This document shows, in pieces, positions 1-7,696 of a stretch of 35,633 nt of DNA. Where the stretch lies: positions 1 to 35,633 of the forward strand of contig JANYJP010000015.1 in NCBI GenBank assembly GCA_025358455.1, read 5' to 3'. Below the pieces are notes generated by a model that was given only the letters and a program-made list of their open reading frames with translations, had not been told where the DNA came from and searched no databases. Each line of letters begins with the position of its first letter. The stretch's first letter is position 1. The translations under genes were made by a program, and so were the position numbers. The DNA comes from Bacteroidales bacterium (GTDB lineage Bacteria > Bacteroidota > Bacteroidia > Bacteroidales > VadinHA17).

Positions 1-365
1 GTGGTTAACCTGGTCGGGTTAGTCACCCTGCATGGAAGTGGACCCGTTGCATCAACTGAGTATATTGTACCAGTCACTTCAACACACGACACGAGAATAG
101 CAGCACCTGTAATTGGGCTTGATCCTATATCTCCGGTAATAGTTGATTTAAATACATCGGTAATTCCTGATTTTGACAGAATCACAAAATCACCTGCAAC
201 TCCGAGGTTTACTACTGCCAAAGCACTCACATCTGGTACAAGAACAGTTGATAAATTAACGGGGGACATTTCTGAAGACAAGATGGTACCATTGTCCTTA
301 TTACAACTTCCCATTGTTAGAACCAAAAACATTGCTGTGATTGGTAAAATGCATTTGAGTTTCAT
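1..365 (-). CDS. DUF3494 (ice-binding-like) lipoprotein, C-terminus outside window
   Basis: Reading the minus strand from the ATG at 365 gives an open frame of 121 codons that runs off the left edge without a stop. The protein begins with a lipoprotein signal (hydrophobic stretch ending MGSC, Cys at residue 21) and then shows the start of the DUF3494 / ice-binding fold: 'LGVAGDFVILSKSGI', then 'STITGDIGSSPITGAA', then 'VTGTIYSVDATGPLPC'. Members of this family are secreted or surface beta-solenoid proteins. Some bind ice, but many bacterial ones have no proven role. A second, complete member lies at 32839-33588. The plus strand over the same bases is also open but has no recognisable protein features and is taken as antisense shadow. 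It is divergent from the T9SS substrate at 664. Family assignment is firm; ice binding itself is not shown. Confidence 0.85.
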   Translation of the reverse strand, partial: MKLKCILPITAMFLVLTMGSCNKDNGTILSSEMSPVNLSTVLVPDVSALAVVNLGVAGDFVILSKSGITDVFKSTITGDIGSSPITGAAILVSCVEVTGTIYSVDATGPLPCRVTNPTRLT

Positions 366-491
366 CGGTTAAGATTTATAAACGTGACATTATTATCACA
401 CTACAAATGTGACTAGTTAATTTGATTGAAAACCTGCACAATTATTGAAATGAATTGCGTAATTCACTCATCTTATTTCCAAAGGCAGAAA

Positions 492-517
492 TTCATCCCT
501 CACTCTTCATCCCTCAC
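492..517. repeat. 12-bp direct repeat in the divergent intergenic region
   Basis: TTCATCCCTCAC occurs at 492-503 and again at 506-517, two bases apart. It sits in the roughly 300-bp region (366-663) between the divergent DUF3494 and T9SS-substrate genes. The rest of that interval is pyrimidine-rich on the plus strand with no convincing gene. It must carry both promoters, but I cannot place them with confidence. Confidence 0.6.
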
Positions 518-663
518 ACCTTATTTTCCTCTGATTTATAGTAATTTTCCTGAATCTCTTTATCCTCCATCTCAGGGTTGCTTTCTATTTTTTAATTTTT
601 ATTCATATTCCTTGAACCTCTGTAACTCTCAAGTGTTTTATTAGAAGTGTTAATCCTAAAACA

Positions 664-2277
664 ATGACCAAAGTATTATACTTGGTTGATCTATTCTTGT
701 TGATCTCAATAGGGTCATTTGGCCAATGCAAAAATGCCCCTACTCTAACATTAAGCAGTACCAGCGGAAATGTCTGCGGCATAACACCTATAACTGTAAG
801 CGGCAATACCTTTGGCGGAAGCGCAACAAATGTAACAATAACAGAAAATGGCTTAGGTACTATCAGTCCGCTGACTGCAACAAAATCACCTTTTTCATTT
901 ACATATACTCCAAAAAGCGGTGATCTGGCACAAACTGTAGTAATAACAATTATTACCAATAATCCATTGGGTAAATCCTGTTCCGCGGCAAAGCTTAACT
1001 ACTCATTAACGGTAGCTGCCGTTCCTTCAGCTCCGTTAGTTGGTGCAATTGCACAACCTACCTGTGCATTAACAACAGGAAGTGTTGTTCTGAACGGGTT
1101 ACCATCAGGAAGTTGGACGATCAGTCCCGGAGCTTTTGCCGGCAGCACTGCAAGTAAAACTATCTCAGCACTAACACCAGGCACTTATAATTACTTCGTT
1201 ACCAATTCAGCCGGTTGTACCTCAGTTTTATCAGCTGATATTGTCATTAGTGACCCATTTATAACACCCGGTGCCACCGTTGTTGGAACAATTACACAGC
1301 CGACATGTGCAGTATTAACAGGAAGTGTGATATTAAACAGTTTGCCAGCCACAGGAACCTGGACTTTATCCCGTTTTCCCGGTACAGTGGCAACAACAGG
1401 AACAGGAATTAGTACGACCATTTTCGGCCTTGTTTCCGGTACTTATAACTTCACGGTAACTAATCCGGCAGGATGTGTTTCAGCATTGTCGGGAGATGTG
1501 GTTATAGGTTCAGATCTTTCTATTCCGGGATTAATAATAACGGAACCTGCCACTGTATGTTTCCCTTCGACAGTTGATATAACAGCCTCCGCGATAATAG
1601 CGGGTTCCAGTCCCGGATTAACTTATACTTACTGGAAAAACCTTACCGCAACTGTGAATTACAGTTCACCATCAAAAGCGACAGATGGGACCTACTATAT
1701 TAAAGGTACAATAGACGCAACTGGTTGTTCTAACATTAAACCGATAACAGTTACTGTAAAACAAATACCTGTATCCAATGCAGGTCCCGATCAGGTTTTG
1801 GACTATCAGTTCTCGACAACACTGGCGGCTATAAGTGCCGGGATAAATGAGAGGGGAAAATGGTCAGTACTTTCCGGTTCTGGTATATTTTCTGATTCCA
1901 CTGATGCAGGAACCAAAGTCAGTAGTTTGTCACTTGGGATTAACATGTTACTCTGGACCTTAACAAATGGAGTATGCCTGCCATCATCAGATTCAGTATT
2001 TGTGACTGTCAGTAATATTCGGATTCCAACTTTAATTACGCCTAATATGGATGGAAAGAATGACTATTTTGTTATCAGGGAGAAAGTGAGTCTTGGGCAA
2101 ATTGAACTGGTAGTTTTTGACAGGAACGGACGGAGAGTTTATAGAAACAACGATTATAAAAATGATTGGAATGGAGTTGATGAAAAGGGCCAACCATTGT
2201 TTGATGATACTTACTTTTATTTAATTAAAACAGAAAAGGGAAAAACTCTAAGTGGGTTCATGGTGATCAGACACTGA
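664..2277 (+). CDS. Secreted T9SS type B substrate with Ig/SprB-like repeats and CHU_C domain
   Basis: This is a 537-residue secreted protein. Residues 1-20 form a signal peptide ending SFGQ. Two imperfect tandem repeats follow at about 126-196 and 207-282, each with the pattern VG.I.QPTCA, TGSV.LN.LP, GTYN..VTN.AGC, then S.D.VI. Further Ig/PKD-like segments follow, and residues 449-537 are a gliding-motility-associated C-terminal domain with 'TPNMDGKNDYFVI' and 'VFDRNGRRVY'. In Bacteroidota this C-terminal domain is the type B sorting signal of the type IX secretion system and sends proteins to the cell surface or medium. An adhesin or matrix role is plausible but inferred. At 537 residues it is short for the family, whose members often exceed 1000 residues with many repeats. 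Confidence 0.88.
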   Translation: MTKVLYLVDLFLLISIGSFGQCKNAPTLTLSSTSGNVCGITPITVSGNTFGGSATNVTITENGLGTISPLTATKSPFSFTYTPKSGDLAQTVVITIITNNPLGKSCSAAKLNYSLTVAAVPSAPLVGAIAQPTCALTTGSVVLNGLPSGSWTISPGAFAGSTASKTISALTPGTYNYFVTNSAGCTSVLSADIVISDPFITPGATVVGTITQPTCAVLTGSVILNSLPATGTWTLSRFPGTVATTGTGISTTIFGLVSGTYNFTVTNPAGCVSALSGDVVIGSDLSIPGLIITEPATVCFPSTVDITASAIIAGSSPGLTYTYWKNLTATVNYSSPSKATDGTYYIKGTIDATGCSNIKPITVTVKQIPVSNAGPDQVLDYQFSTTLAAISAGINERGKWSVLSGSGIFSDSTDAGTKVSSLSLGINMLLWTLTNGVCLPSSDSVFVTVSNIRIPTLITPNMDGKNDYFVIREKVSLGQIELVVFDRNGRRVYRNNDYKNDWNGVDEKGQPLFDDTYFYLIKTEKGKTLSGFMVIRH

Positions 2278-2288
2278 GATGGTTGTTA

Positions 2289-2510
2289 CTAAACGCAAAC
2301 CACTGATAATTCCCCGTTTCTGTATTTCTCAACAAATTGATCCCGTAATGCAATCGCTTCAGGAATTACTTTTTCCAGTTGATCAATTGCCTGCTGATCG
2401 CGATCAATTTTTACATAATGCAATCTCTGGGTTCCGAATAATCGTGGGTCAAAGCTTACAAAATAGGAGTATAATGCACCGGTAACCCTTCCCTGGGTGA
2501 AAAGTCCACT
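2289..2510 (-). pseudogene. Decayed C-terminal remnant of an unknown protein
   Basis: The minus strand has 73 sense codons ending in TAG (2289-2291). The translation looks like real protein, rich in charged and aromatic residues: 'GALYSYFVSFDPRLFGTQ', 'VKIDRDQQAIDQLEKVIPEA', 'ALRDQFVEKYRNGEL'. There is no start codon, and an in-frame TAA lies at 2511-2513. Shifting frame by one just upstream gives 'FHIGKVDFSPREG', which looks like the continuation of the same protein. The best reading is a gene tail broken by a frameshift and missing its 5' part. I do not recognise the family. It lies downstream of, and convergent with, the T9SS substrate gene. Confidence 0.45.
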
Positions 2511-2636
2511 TTACCAATGTGAAATTCAATTCAGACTTAAGATTTTTCTCCCCAAACAGCAATCATACTCACTCTATGGCTACGCAAAGCGGAAGAGGGG
2601 TTAAAATACCAATAAAAAAGCTACCTTTGGCCGTCT

Positions 2637-2710
2637 GTTTAAAAATTAAACATTATAAATTTTAGTAACCGATTCTGCATAAGGAGGATTGGTTTATGTT
2701 AAATGATTAA
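2637..2710 (+). promoter_or_regulatory. Kinase leader: inverted repeat, shared 14-bp motif, strong SD and 4-codon reading frame
   Basis: In order: a perfect inverted repeat GTTTAA-AAA-TTAAAC (2637-2651); AACCGATTCTGCAT (2667-2680), which matches 12 of 14 bases with 22086-22099 ahead of another kinase; AAGGAGG (2681-2687); and ATG TTA AAT GAT TAA (2696-2710). The Shine-Dalgarno is 8 bases from the ATG at 2696 but 26 bases from the kinase ATG at 2714. The short frame is in phase with the kinase and separated from it by TAA AGA. It could be a leader that couples translation, or a former start ended by a stop mutation. Confidence 0.5.
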
Positions 2711-2713
2711 AGA

Positions 2714-4894
2714 ATGAATCAGGTTTCTGCTCTATATTCCATATTCTTCATTACAACATCCCTCGTCTCCTTTTTTGTTGCGTTTCTTGCCTTCCAGCGA
2801 AAATCCGTTAATGGTGCCAGGGAACTTGCCTGGCTGATGACAGCAGCAGGCATAGGAGCATTCTGGATAATCTTCGAAACAGCTGCATCAGGGATGTCAG
2901 AAAAAATCTTCTGGGCAAAACTTGAGTACTCCGGAGGCCTTGCAACTCCTGTACTGTACCTGATATTCGTTCTCCGTTTCACAGGCAAAGAAAAATTACT
3001 TAGCCGACGAAACATCATGCTGTTGTTCATTATTCCCGTATTCACCTATTTGCTCACCTTGACTAATGGTCAACATCACCTGATATGGTCCGGATTTTCG
3101 CCTGTTTCCGGAAAATCAAATCTCATGGAATATTACCATGGAATCTGGTTCTGGGTCGGTTATATTGCTTATTCTTATATTTTGCTGTTTCTGTCTGCAA
3201 TATACCTGGTCGGCTTCATTGTTAATAAACCAAAAGCTTTCCGTTCCCAGGCAATAGTTATTTTTGTGGGTGGTATGTTCCCATGGATTGTCAGCATAAT
3301 TTATCTCACCGGCAATAGTCCGGTTATCGGACTTGATCTGACACCCTTCAGCATTTCTCTGAGCGGTACTCTTGCAGCCTATGCAATTTTAAACTTCAGG
3401 TTTCTCGATCTTGTGCCTGTAGCACGTGAGACGCTTGTTGAAATATTACCTGATGGGATACTGGCCCTGGATTCTCAGAACCGGATACAGGATATTAATG
3501 AAGCAGCATTATCATTTCTGGGTATCAGTAATGAGAGAGTTATCGGATTACCTGCCGGTTCGGTGAAAGCTTCCGGTAAACTACTCCTCGATTCAGTAAT
3601 TGATAAGAATCCTGTAGCATTGATAGAAACTGAAGTCAGTGGTGAAATCAAAACATATAGTATAATAAAACGGGATATCAAAAATCAGCAGGGTAGCCGT
3701 CTGGTGATCATTCGCGATATCACTACGCTTAAGCATACGGAAAAAGAGTTAATCATGGCCAAGGAACATGCCGAAGAAAGCGATAAATTGAAATCAGCCT
3801 TTCTTGCAAATATGAGCCATGAGATCAGAACACCCCTCAACGGGATACTGGGATTTACAGAACTCCTTAAATTGAATGACGTTACACCTGAACAGCAAAA
3901 TATGTACCTCGATATCATTAAGAATGGCGGTGACAGAATGCTCAGTATCATCAACGATATTATCGATATTTCAAGAATTGAATCGGGACAGATGAAAGTA
4001 AACGTATCAAAGACAAATATTAATGAACAGCTCGAATCAATATCTTCTTTTTTCAAACCTGAAGCCGAAGCAAAAGGTATCCGGCTAGGGTTCACAAACA
4101 ATTTGTCCTCATTTCAATCAATAGTCAAGAGTGACCCGGATAAGATTTATGCTATACTTTCCAATCTGGTTAAGAATGCAATTAAATTTACCCATTCAGG
4201 CTGCATTGATTTCGGGTATACAAAACAAGGCAACATGCTTGAGTTTTTTGTGAAAGATACGGGAATAGGCATTCGTCCTGAACAAAGAGACTTCATCTTT
4301 GAAAGATTCAGGCAGGGCAATGAATCGCTTACCAGGAATTATGAAGGAACAGGACTTGGTCTGTCAATCTCCAGAGCTTATGCCGGGATGTTAGGAGGTA
4401 AAATCTGGCTCGAAAGCGAATTTGGGAAAGGTTCTGTATTTTATTTTAATCTGCCTTACGATTCATATTCTGAATCGAAACGAATTGTAACTGATCCGGT
4501 AAAGGAAAAATTAATTATTCCGAAAATAAAAGATCTTGTAATACTTATTGTTGAAGATGACGGACCCTCTGAACTGTTGCTTACAAGGTTAGTTCGGCCT
4601 TATTCTAAAAAGATCTTAACAGTAACAACCGGTATCGCAGCTATAGAAACATGTAAAAATAATCCCGACATTGACCTTGTTCTTATGGATATTAAACTGC
4701 CTGTGATGGATGGTTATGAAGCCACACGCAAGATTCGGGAGTTTAATAAGCATCTGGTTATCATAGCACAAACTGCATTTGGACTCATGTCTGACAAAGA
4801 CAGAGCCTTAGAAGCAGGCTGCAGTGATTACATCTCAAAACCGATTAACATGAATGTGTTGTTTGGGATGTTGAAAAAATATTTTGACAAATAA
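2714..4894 (+). CDS. Hybrid sensor histidine kinase (7TM - PAS - HisKA - HATPase - REC)
   Basis: This 726-residue membrane kinase has about seven hydrophobic segments in residues 1-230, resembling the HisKA_7TM sensor region. A PAS-like domain follows at about 240-335, then a HisKA domain with the phospho-acceptor His369 in 'ANMSHEIRTPLNG'. The HATPase domain spans about 470-582, with 'DTGIGI' and 'GTGLGLS' as the G1 and G2 boxes. The C-terminal receiver (605-725) has acidic 'EDD', phospho-acceptor Asp659 in 'LVLMDIKLPVMDG' and Lys709. It should autophosphorylate on His and pass phosphate to its own receiver. No Hpt or output regulator is encoded next to it, so its partner is elsewhere. The start at 2714 fits the family because the first membrane segment begins within ten residues. 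Its signal is unknown. Confidence 0.92.
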   Translation: MNQVSALYSIFFITTSLVSFFVAFLAFQRKSVNGARELAWLMTAAGIGAFWIIFETAASGMSEKIFWAKLEYSGGLATPVLYLIFVLRFTGKEKLLSRRNIMLLFIIPVFTYLLTLTNGQHHLIWSGFSPVSGKSNLMEYYHGIWFWVGYIAYSYILLFLSAIYLVGFIVNKPKAFRSQAIVIFVGGMFPWIVSIIYLTGNSPVIGLDLTPFSISLSGTLAAYAILNFRFLDLVPVARETLVEILPDGILALDSQNRIQDINEAALSFLGISNERVIGLPAGSVKASGKLLLDSVIDKNPVALIETEVSGEIKTYSIIKRDIKNQQGSRLVIIRDITTLKHTEKELIMAKEHAEESDKLKSAFLANMSHEIRTPLNGILGFTELLKLNDVTPEQQNMYLDIIKNGGDRMLSIINDIIDISRIESGQMKVNVSKTNINEQLESISSFFKPEAEAKGIRLGFTNNLSSFQSIVKSDPDKIYAILSNLVKNAIKFTHSGCIDFGYTKQGNMLEFFVKDTGIGIRPEQRDFIFERFRQGNESLTRNYEGTGLGLSISRAYAGMLGGKIWLESEFGKGSVFYFNLPYDSYSESKRIVTDPVKEKLIIPKIKDLVILIVEDDGPSELLLTRLVRPYSKKILTVTTGIAAIETCKNNPDIDLVLMDIKLPVMDGYEATRKIREFNKHLVIIAQTAFGLMSDKDRALEAGCSDYISKPINMNVLFGMLKKYFDK

Positions 4895-5035
4895 AAAATA
4901 TTTTGAAAATTTAGTTAGCTTAATGAGAATGTTCCCAAAACTGGTTCTCTTAAAAACGGTGCCAGACAGGGCAGGAGTGGGGCAGATATAAAAGAGGTTA
5001 AGGAAAGGTGAATATCAAATGTGCAAACTCAAAAT

Positions 5036-5067
5036 CAAAAACCCCGATAGCAGTTCATCTATCGGGG
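5036..5067 (-). terminator. Rho-independent terminator of the coiled-coil gene
   Basis: CCCCGATAG (5042-5050) pairs perfectly with CTATCGGGG (5059-5067) across an 8-base loop. On the minus strand the stem is followed by TTTTT, which fits a terminator for the gene ending at 5097. It lies between convergent genes and may also block read-through from the kinase upstream. Confidence 0.88.
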
Positions 5068-5096
5068 CTTAAAGTAATAATGGGACGGTTATTGAC

Positions 5097-6080
5097 TTAT
5101 TTTGCTATTTCAACAACCGCATATTTAGAGACTTTCCAGAATTCTTCAGGATTTTTAATCTCGATATAAGAAATCAGATTCTTTGACTCATGAACCATGG
5201 TATAAGAATCAGCCGGGTGTTTTGTAATCAGCTTTGCGTGTTTCGAGTTTACCGGAATTGTTTTTAATTCCCTGAGGTCAACTTTAGCAAACTGATTTTC
5301 CTTCACGTTACCTGCCATGGACTCTTGTCTTCCAAGTCCGAGGAATCCTCCCTCTTTGGAGACAATACCTTTTGCTTTCAGTTCCTTGTAAGTACCGCTT
5401 GTATAATAAGCTTCGTTCATCTTCACAGTCTGATTACTGATTTGTTCAGCCTTTTGCGTATCAGAAAGTTCAAGAGCAGTCATCTGAGTATTTAACTGAG
5501 TGATCTGAAAGTCCTTTTTTGAAAGTGTATCTTTCAATCCTGCGACATCAGCCTCATATTGTTTCATAGTAGTTTCAAGAGTTGTTATTCTTGCCTGTAA
5601 CCCTGATATCATACCGCCTGAATTCTTTAACTGTGCATTCAATGATGCGATTTTTTTCTTATTATTATCGAGCAGGGAATTGATGTATTTGATATCTTCA
5701 AGAACCTGGCCCCTCTTATCGCTTGAAACTTCAGCGCCGGAAGATTGTACAGTGATCCTGTTTTCCTTTTGTTTTATGACATTCATATCTTTTTCAATCT
5801 GATCGAAAGTAAGCAGCCACTCGTTAATTGTTGAATCACGTGTTGTCACCTGCTTCGTAAAAGCATTTCGTTGCTGTTCCATCAGTGCCATATTATTGTT
5901 GCGTACCCGCGTAAAGTGAGAATTTACAAACAAGGCAGCTGCAACCACAATAACCAGACTGATTATTCCTGTGATAAGTGCTCCTTTTGTAGTTCCGTCT
6001 TTTCTGGCAGTGTTAATTTTTTTTGTAACCACAGCATTTTCATTTGTCGGGTTACTCTTTACATTATCAAAGTTTTCCAT
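5097..6080 (-). CDS. Membrane-anchored coiled-coil protein, predicted sigma-54 target
   Basis: This 327-residue protein has a polar N-terminus, one membrane segment at about 34-52 ('ALITGIISLVIVVAAALFV'), then a long coiled-coil region (about 55-215) rich in K, Q, N and D. A small C-terminal globular part contains 'ELKAKGIVSKEGGFLGLGR' and ends in beta-like segments. The topology suggests an inner-membrane anchor with the coiled coil outside the cytoplasm. Similar proteins are common in Bacteroidota as uncharacterised proteins; I know no established function. It has a strong Shine-Dalgarno (GGAGG, 6087-6091), unusual for this phylum. The upstream region carries a candidate -24/-12 promoter and TTCTC-N5-GAGAA sites shared with the neighbouring phosphorelay operon, so it is probably switched on by the NtrC-like protein at 6335-7681. 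An envelope-stress or structural role is inference. Confidence 0.8.
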   Translation of the reverse strand: MENFDNVKSNPTNENAVVTKKINTARKDGTTKGALITGIISLVIVVAAALFVNSHFTRVRNNNMALMEQQRNAFTKQVTTRDSTINEWLLTFDQIEKDMNVIKQKENRITVQSSGAEVSSDKRGQVLEDIKYINSLLDNNKKKIASLNAQLKNSGGMISGLQARITTLETTMKQYEADVAGLKDTLSKKDFQITQLNTQMTALELSDTQKAEQISNQTVKMNEAYYTSGTYKELKAKGIVSKEGGFLGLGRQESMAGNVKENQFAKVDLRELKTIPVNSKHAKLITKHPADSYTMVHESKNLISYIEIKNPEEFWKVSKYAVVEIAK

Positions 6081-6176
6081 AATAAACCTCCAATTTTAAG
6101 TTAGCTATAAATATTTAATAAATCCTATCAAAACCAAAACGTGATATTTTCTTTAAATCTCAGTGAACACTCATCA

Positions 6177-6194
6177 ATGCTGTTATAAAACCAA
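6177..6194 (-). promoter_or_regulatory. Candidate sigma-54 (-24/-12) promoter of the coiled-coil gene
   Basis: On the minus strand TTGG (6194-6191) is followed by exactly ten bases and then GCA (6180-6178), keeping the GG-N10-GC spacing required for sigma-54. The bases around the -12 GC depart from consensus (CAGCA rather than TTGCA). It lies about 100 bases before the ATG at 6080 and about 100 bases downstream of the putative enhancer sites at 6293-6326. Confidence 0.45.
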
Positions 6195-6292
6195 TTGTTA
6201 TATATACCCAAATGCCATACCGCAATCAGCTAATGCACGTAAAATGCTCATAATGTGTTTATTATAAATTCAGCTTTTAGTACAAGATTCCC

Positions 6293-6326
6293 TTTTTGAG
6301 AAATAGTTTCTCGTTTTGAGAAAAAA
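6293..6326. promoter_or_regulatory. Putative enhancer (UAS) for the NtrC-like regulator
   Basis: TTTTGAGAAA occurs at 6294-6303 and again at 6314-6323, exactly 20 bp apart (two helical turns), with TTTCTC (6307-6312) between them. TTCTC-N5-GAGAA at 6308-6322 matches 12 of 15 positions with the palindrome at 10686-10700. The site is centred about 140 bases before the predicted sigma-54 start site of the coiled-coil gene, a usual enhancer distance. Confidence 0.55.
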
Positions 6327-6334
6327 GAAGGATC

Positions 6335-7681
6335 TTATTTCTCCTTCCTCAGAAGCCTGTAAATTGTCGACACCCCGATACCAAGCTTTTCTGCAGTCAG
6401 CCTCAGATCGTTGTTATGTTTTATCAGGGTTGTTTTAATTATCCGGATTTCGTGCTCTCTGAGAGTCATTTCATTATCAACCGTTAGTGTTAAAGTTTCA
6501 TCAAGATCGAGTACCACATCCCGGGGTTCAATTTCATTGTGGCCTGAGAGTGTTACAGCAAGGTCAATAATAGACTTTAATTCCCTGATATTGCCGGGAT
6601 AATCATATGTCATCAACTTTTTCTGCACCTGTGGTGAAAGTTTTTTCGGGGCGATATTATTTTCTATACAGAAATGTTTTATAAAGTGACTTGCAAGTAT
6701 GAGGATATCACTGGTGCGATCGCGTAGTGGAGGAAGCTCTATAGGTAAGCCTAAAAGCCTGTAATACAGGTCATCCCTGAAATTCCCTTTCTTAACTTCT
6801 TCTTTAAGGTTTTTGTTTGACGCAACAATGATCCTGCAATCAATTTTAACTGGTTTATTGCTTCCAACCCTTATTATTTCCTTTTCCTGAAGGGCTCTTA
6901 ATAGCTTGGATTGTAAGTTCAGTTTCATTTCTCCGATTTCATCCAGAAAAAGTGTTCCTCCGTTTGCTTCTTCAAAACGTCCGATGCGTCTTGCCAGTGC
7001 TCCTGTGAATGACCCTTTTTCGTGACCGAATAATTCACTCTCAATCAAATCGTCAGGAATTGCACCTACATTAAATGCTACAAATGATTTGTCGCGCCGG
7101 GGTGAATTGTAATGTATTGCTTTTGCCACGAGTTCCTTGCCTGTCCCGGTTTCACCTGAAATTACTACCGTAATATTTGTATCAAGGGCTTTATCTATCA
7201 GTTCGTAAACGGCTTTTATCGCAGAACTTTCACCCAAAATACTTTCCCTGAAACTGTACTTTTTCTGTACTTCACGTCGTAATGCTGAAATCTCCTGCTT
7301 AAGACCTATTCCATTGTGAATATTCTGGATTGTATTAAGCAGGCGCTCTTTTATGTCGTCTGATTTTGTAATATAATCGTAAGCACCAAGTTTTAAAAGG
7401 TTTACAACAGTATCGATATCGCCCTGTTCCGAAATAAGTATCACCTGGATGTCACTGTTTTCCTGCCGGATCCTCTTAAGGAGATCCAGTCCGGTAAAAT
7501 CCGGCAACCGGTAATCAAGTGTCACGATATCAGGTTTTTCATTAAGGCATTTCAGAAAGTCCGTTCCGTTAAGAAAACTTTTTACCTCATAATCGGGATT
7601 TAATGAAAGTGTATAAATCAGAATTTTGTTATACCATTCATTGTCTTCAACTACAAAAATCTTTAAAGGTTTTTCAGTCAT
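6335..7681 (-). CDS. NtrC-family sigma-54-dependent response regulator (REC - AAA+ - HTH_8)
   Basis: This 448-residue regulator has a receiver domain (1-120) with acidic 'VED', phospho-acceptor Asp56 in '[10 protein letters not shown]' and Lys106. The AAA+ domain (about 145-385) has Walker A 'GETGTGKE' (176-183), the sigma-54 contact loop 'GSFTGA' (223-228), Walker B 'TLFLDE' (243-248) and the arginine-finger region 'RVGSN'. A Fis-type helix-turn-helix ends the protein ('[17 protein letters not shown]'). The loop reads GSFTGA rather than the usual GAFTGA. It is last in a three-gene operon, 15 bases after the hybrid kinase. Candidate binding palindromes lie before the operon and before the downstream coiled-coil gene, suggesting autoregulation plus one local target. 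Assignment is firm; the binding site is inferred. Confidence 0.95.
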   Translation of the reverse strand: MTEKPLKIFVVEDNEWYNKILIYTLSLNPDYEVKSFLNGTDFLKCLNEKPDIVTLDYRLPDFTGLDLLKRIRQENSDIQVILISEQGDIDTVVNLLKLGAYDYITKSDDIKERLLNTIQNIHNGIGLKQEISALRREVQKKYSFRESILGESSAIKAVYELIDKALDTNITVVISGETGTGKELVAKAIHYNSPRRDKSFVAFNVGAIPDDLIESELFGHEKGSFTGALARRIGRFEEANGGTLFLDEIGEMKLNLQSKLLRALQEKEIIRVGSNKPVKIDCRIIVASNKNLKEEVKKGNFRDDLYYRLLGLPIELPPLRDRTSDILILASHFIKHFCIENNIAPKKLSPQVQKKLMTYDYPGNIRELKSIIDLAVTLSGHNEIEPRDVVLDLDETLTLTVDNEMTLREHEIRIIKTTLIKHNNDLRLTAEKLGIGVSTIYRLLRKEK

Positions 7682-7696
7682 AATGAATGATCTTTT

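Noticed and set aside
1-372. A 123-codon plus-strand frame open from the window edge
   Set aside because: The minus strand of the same bases encodes a lipoprotein signal and clear DUF3494 motifs; the plus-strand translation has no family features.
382-414. GTGA...TCAC half-sites upstream of the left DUF3494 gene, considered as the same site as the TGTGAA/TTCACA palindromes
   Set aside because: Half-site spacing (8 bases) differs from the other two, and the symmetry is poor.
2279-2485. A 68-codon plus-strand frame after the T9SS substrate gene
   Set aside because: The opposite strand gives a far more protein-like sequence with its own stop, so this frame is probably its shadow.
4929-4956. 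GAGAA...TTCTC inverted repeat after the first kinase gene, considered as another enhancer site or terminator
   Set aside because: The arms are 15 bases apart rather than 5, the stem does not extend, and there is no T-run or sigma-54 promoter nearby.
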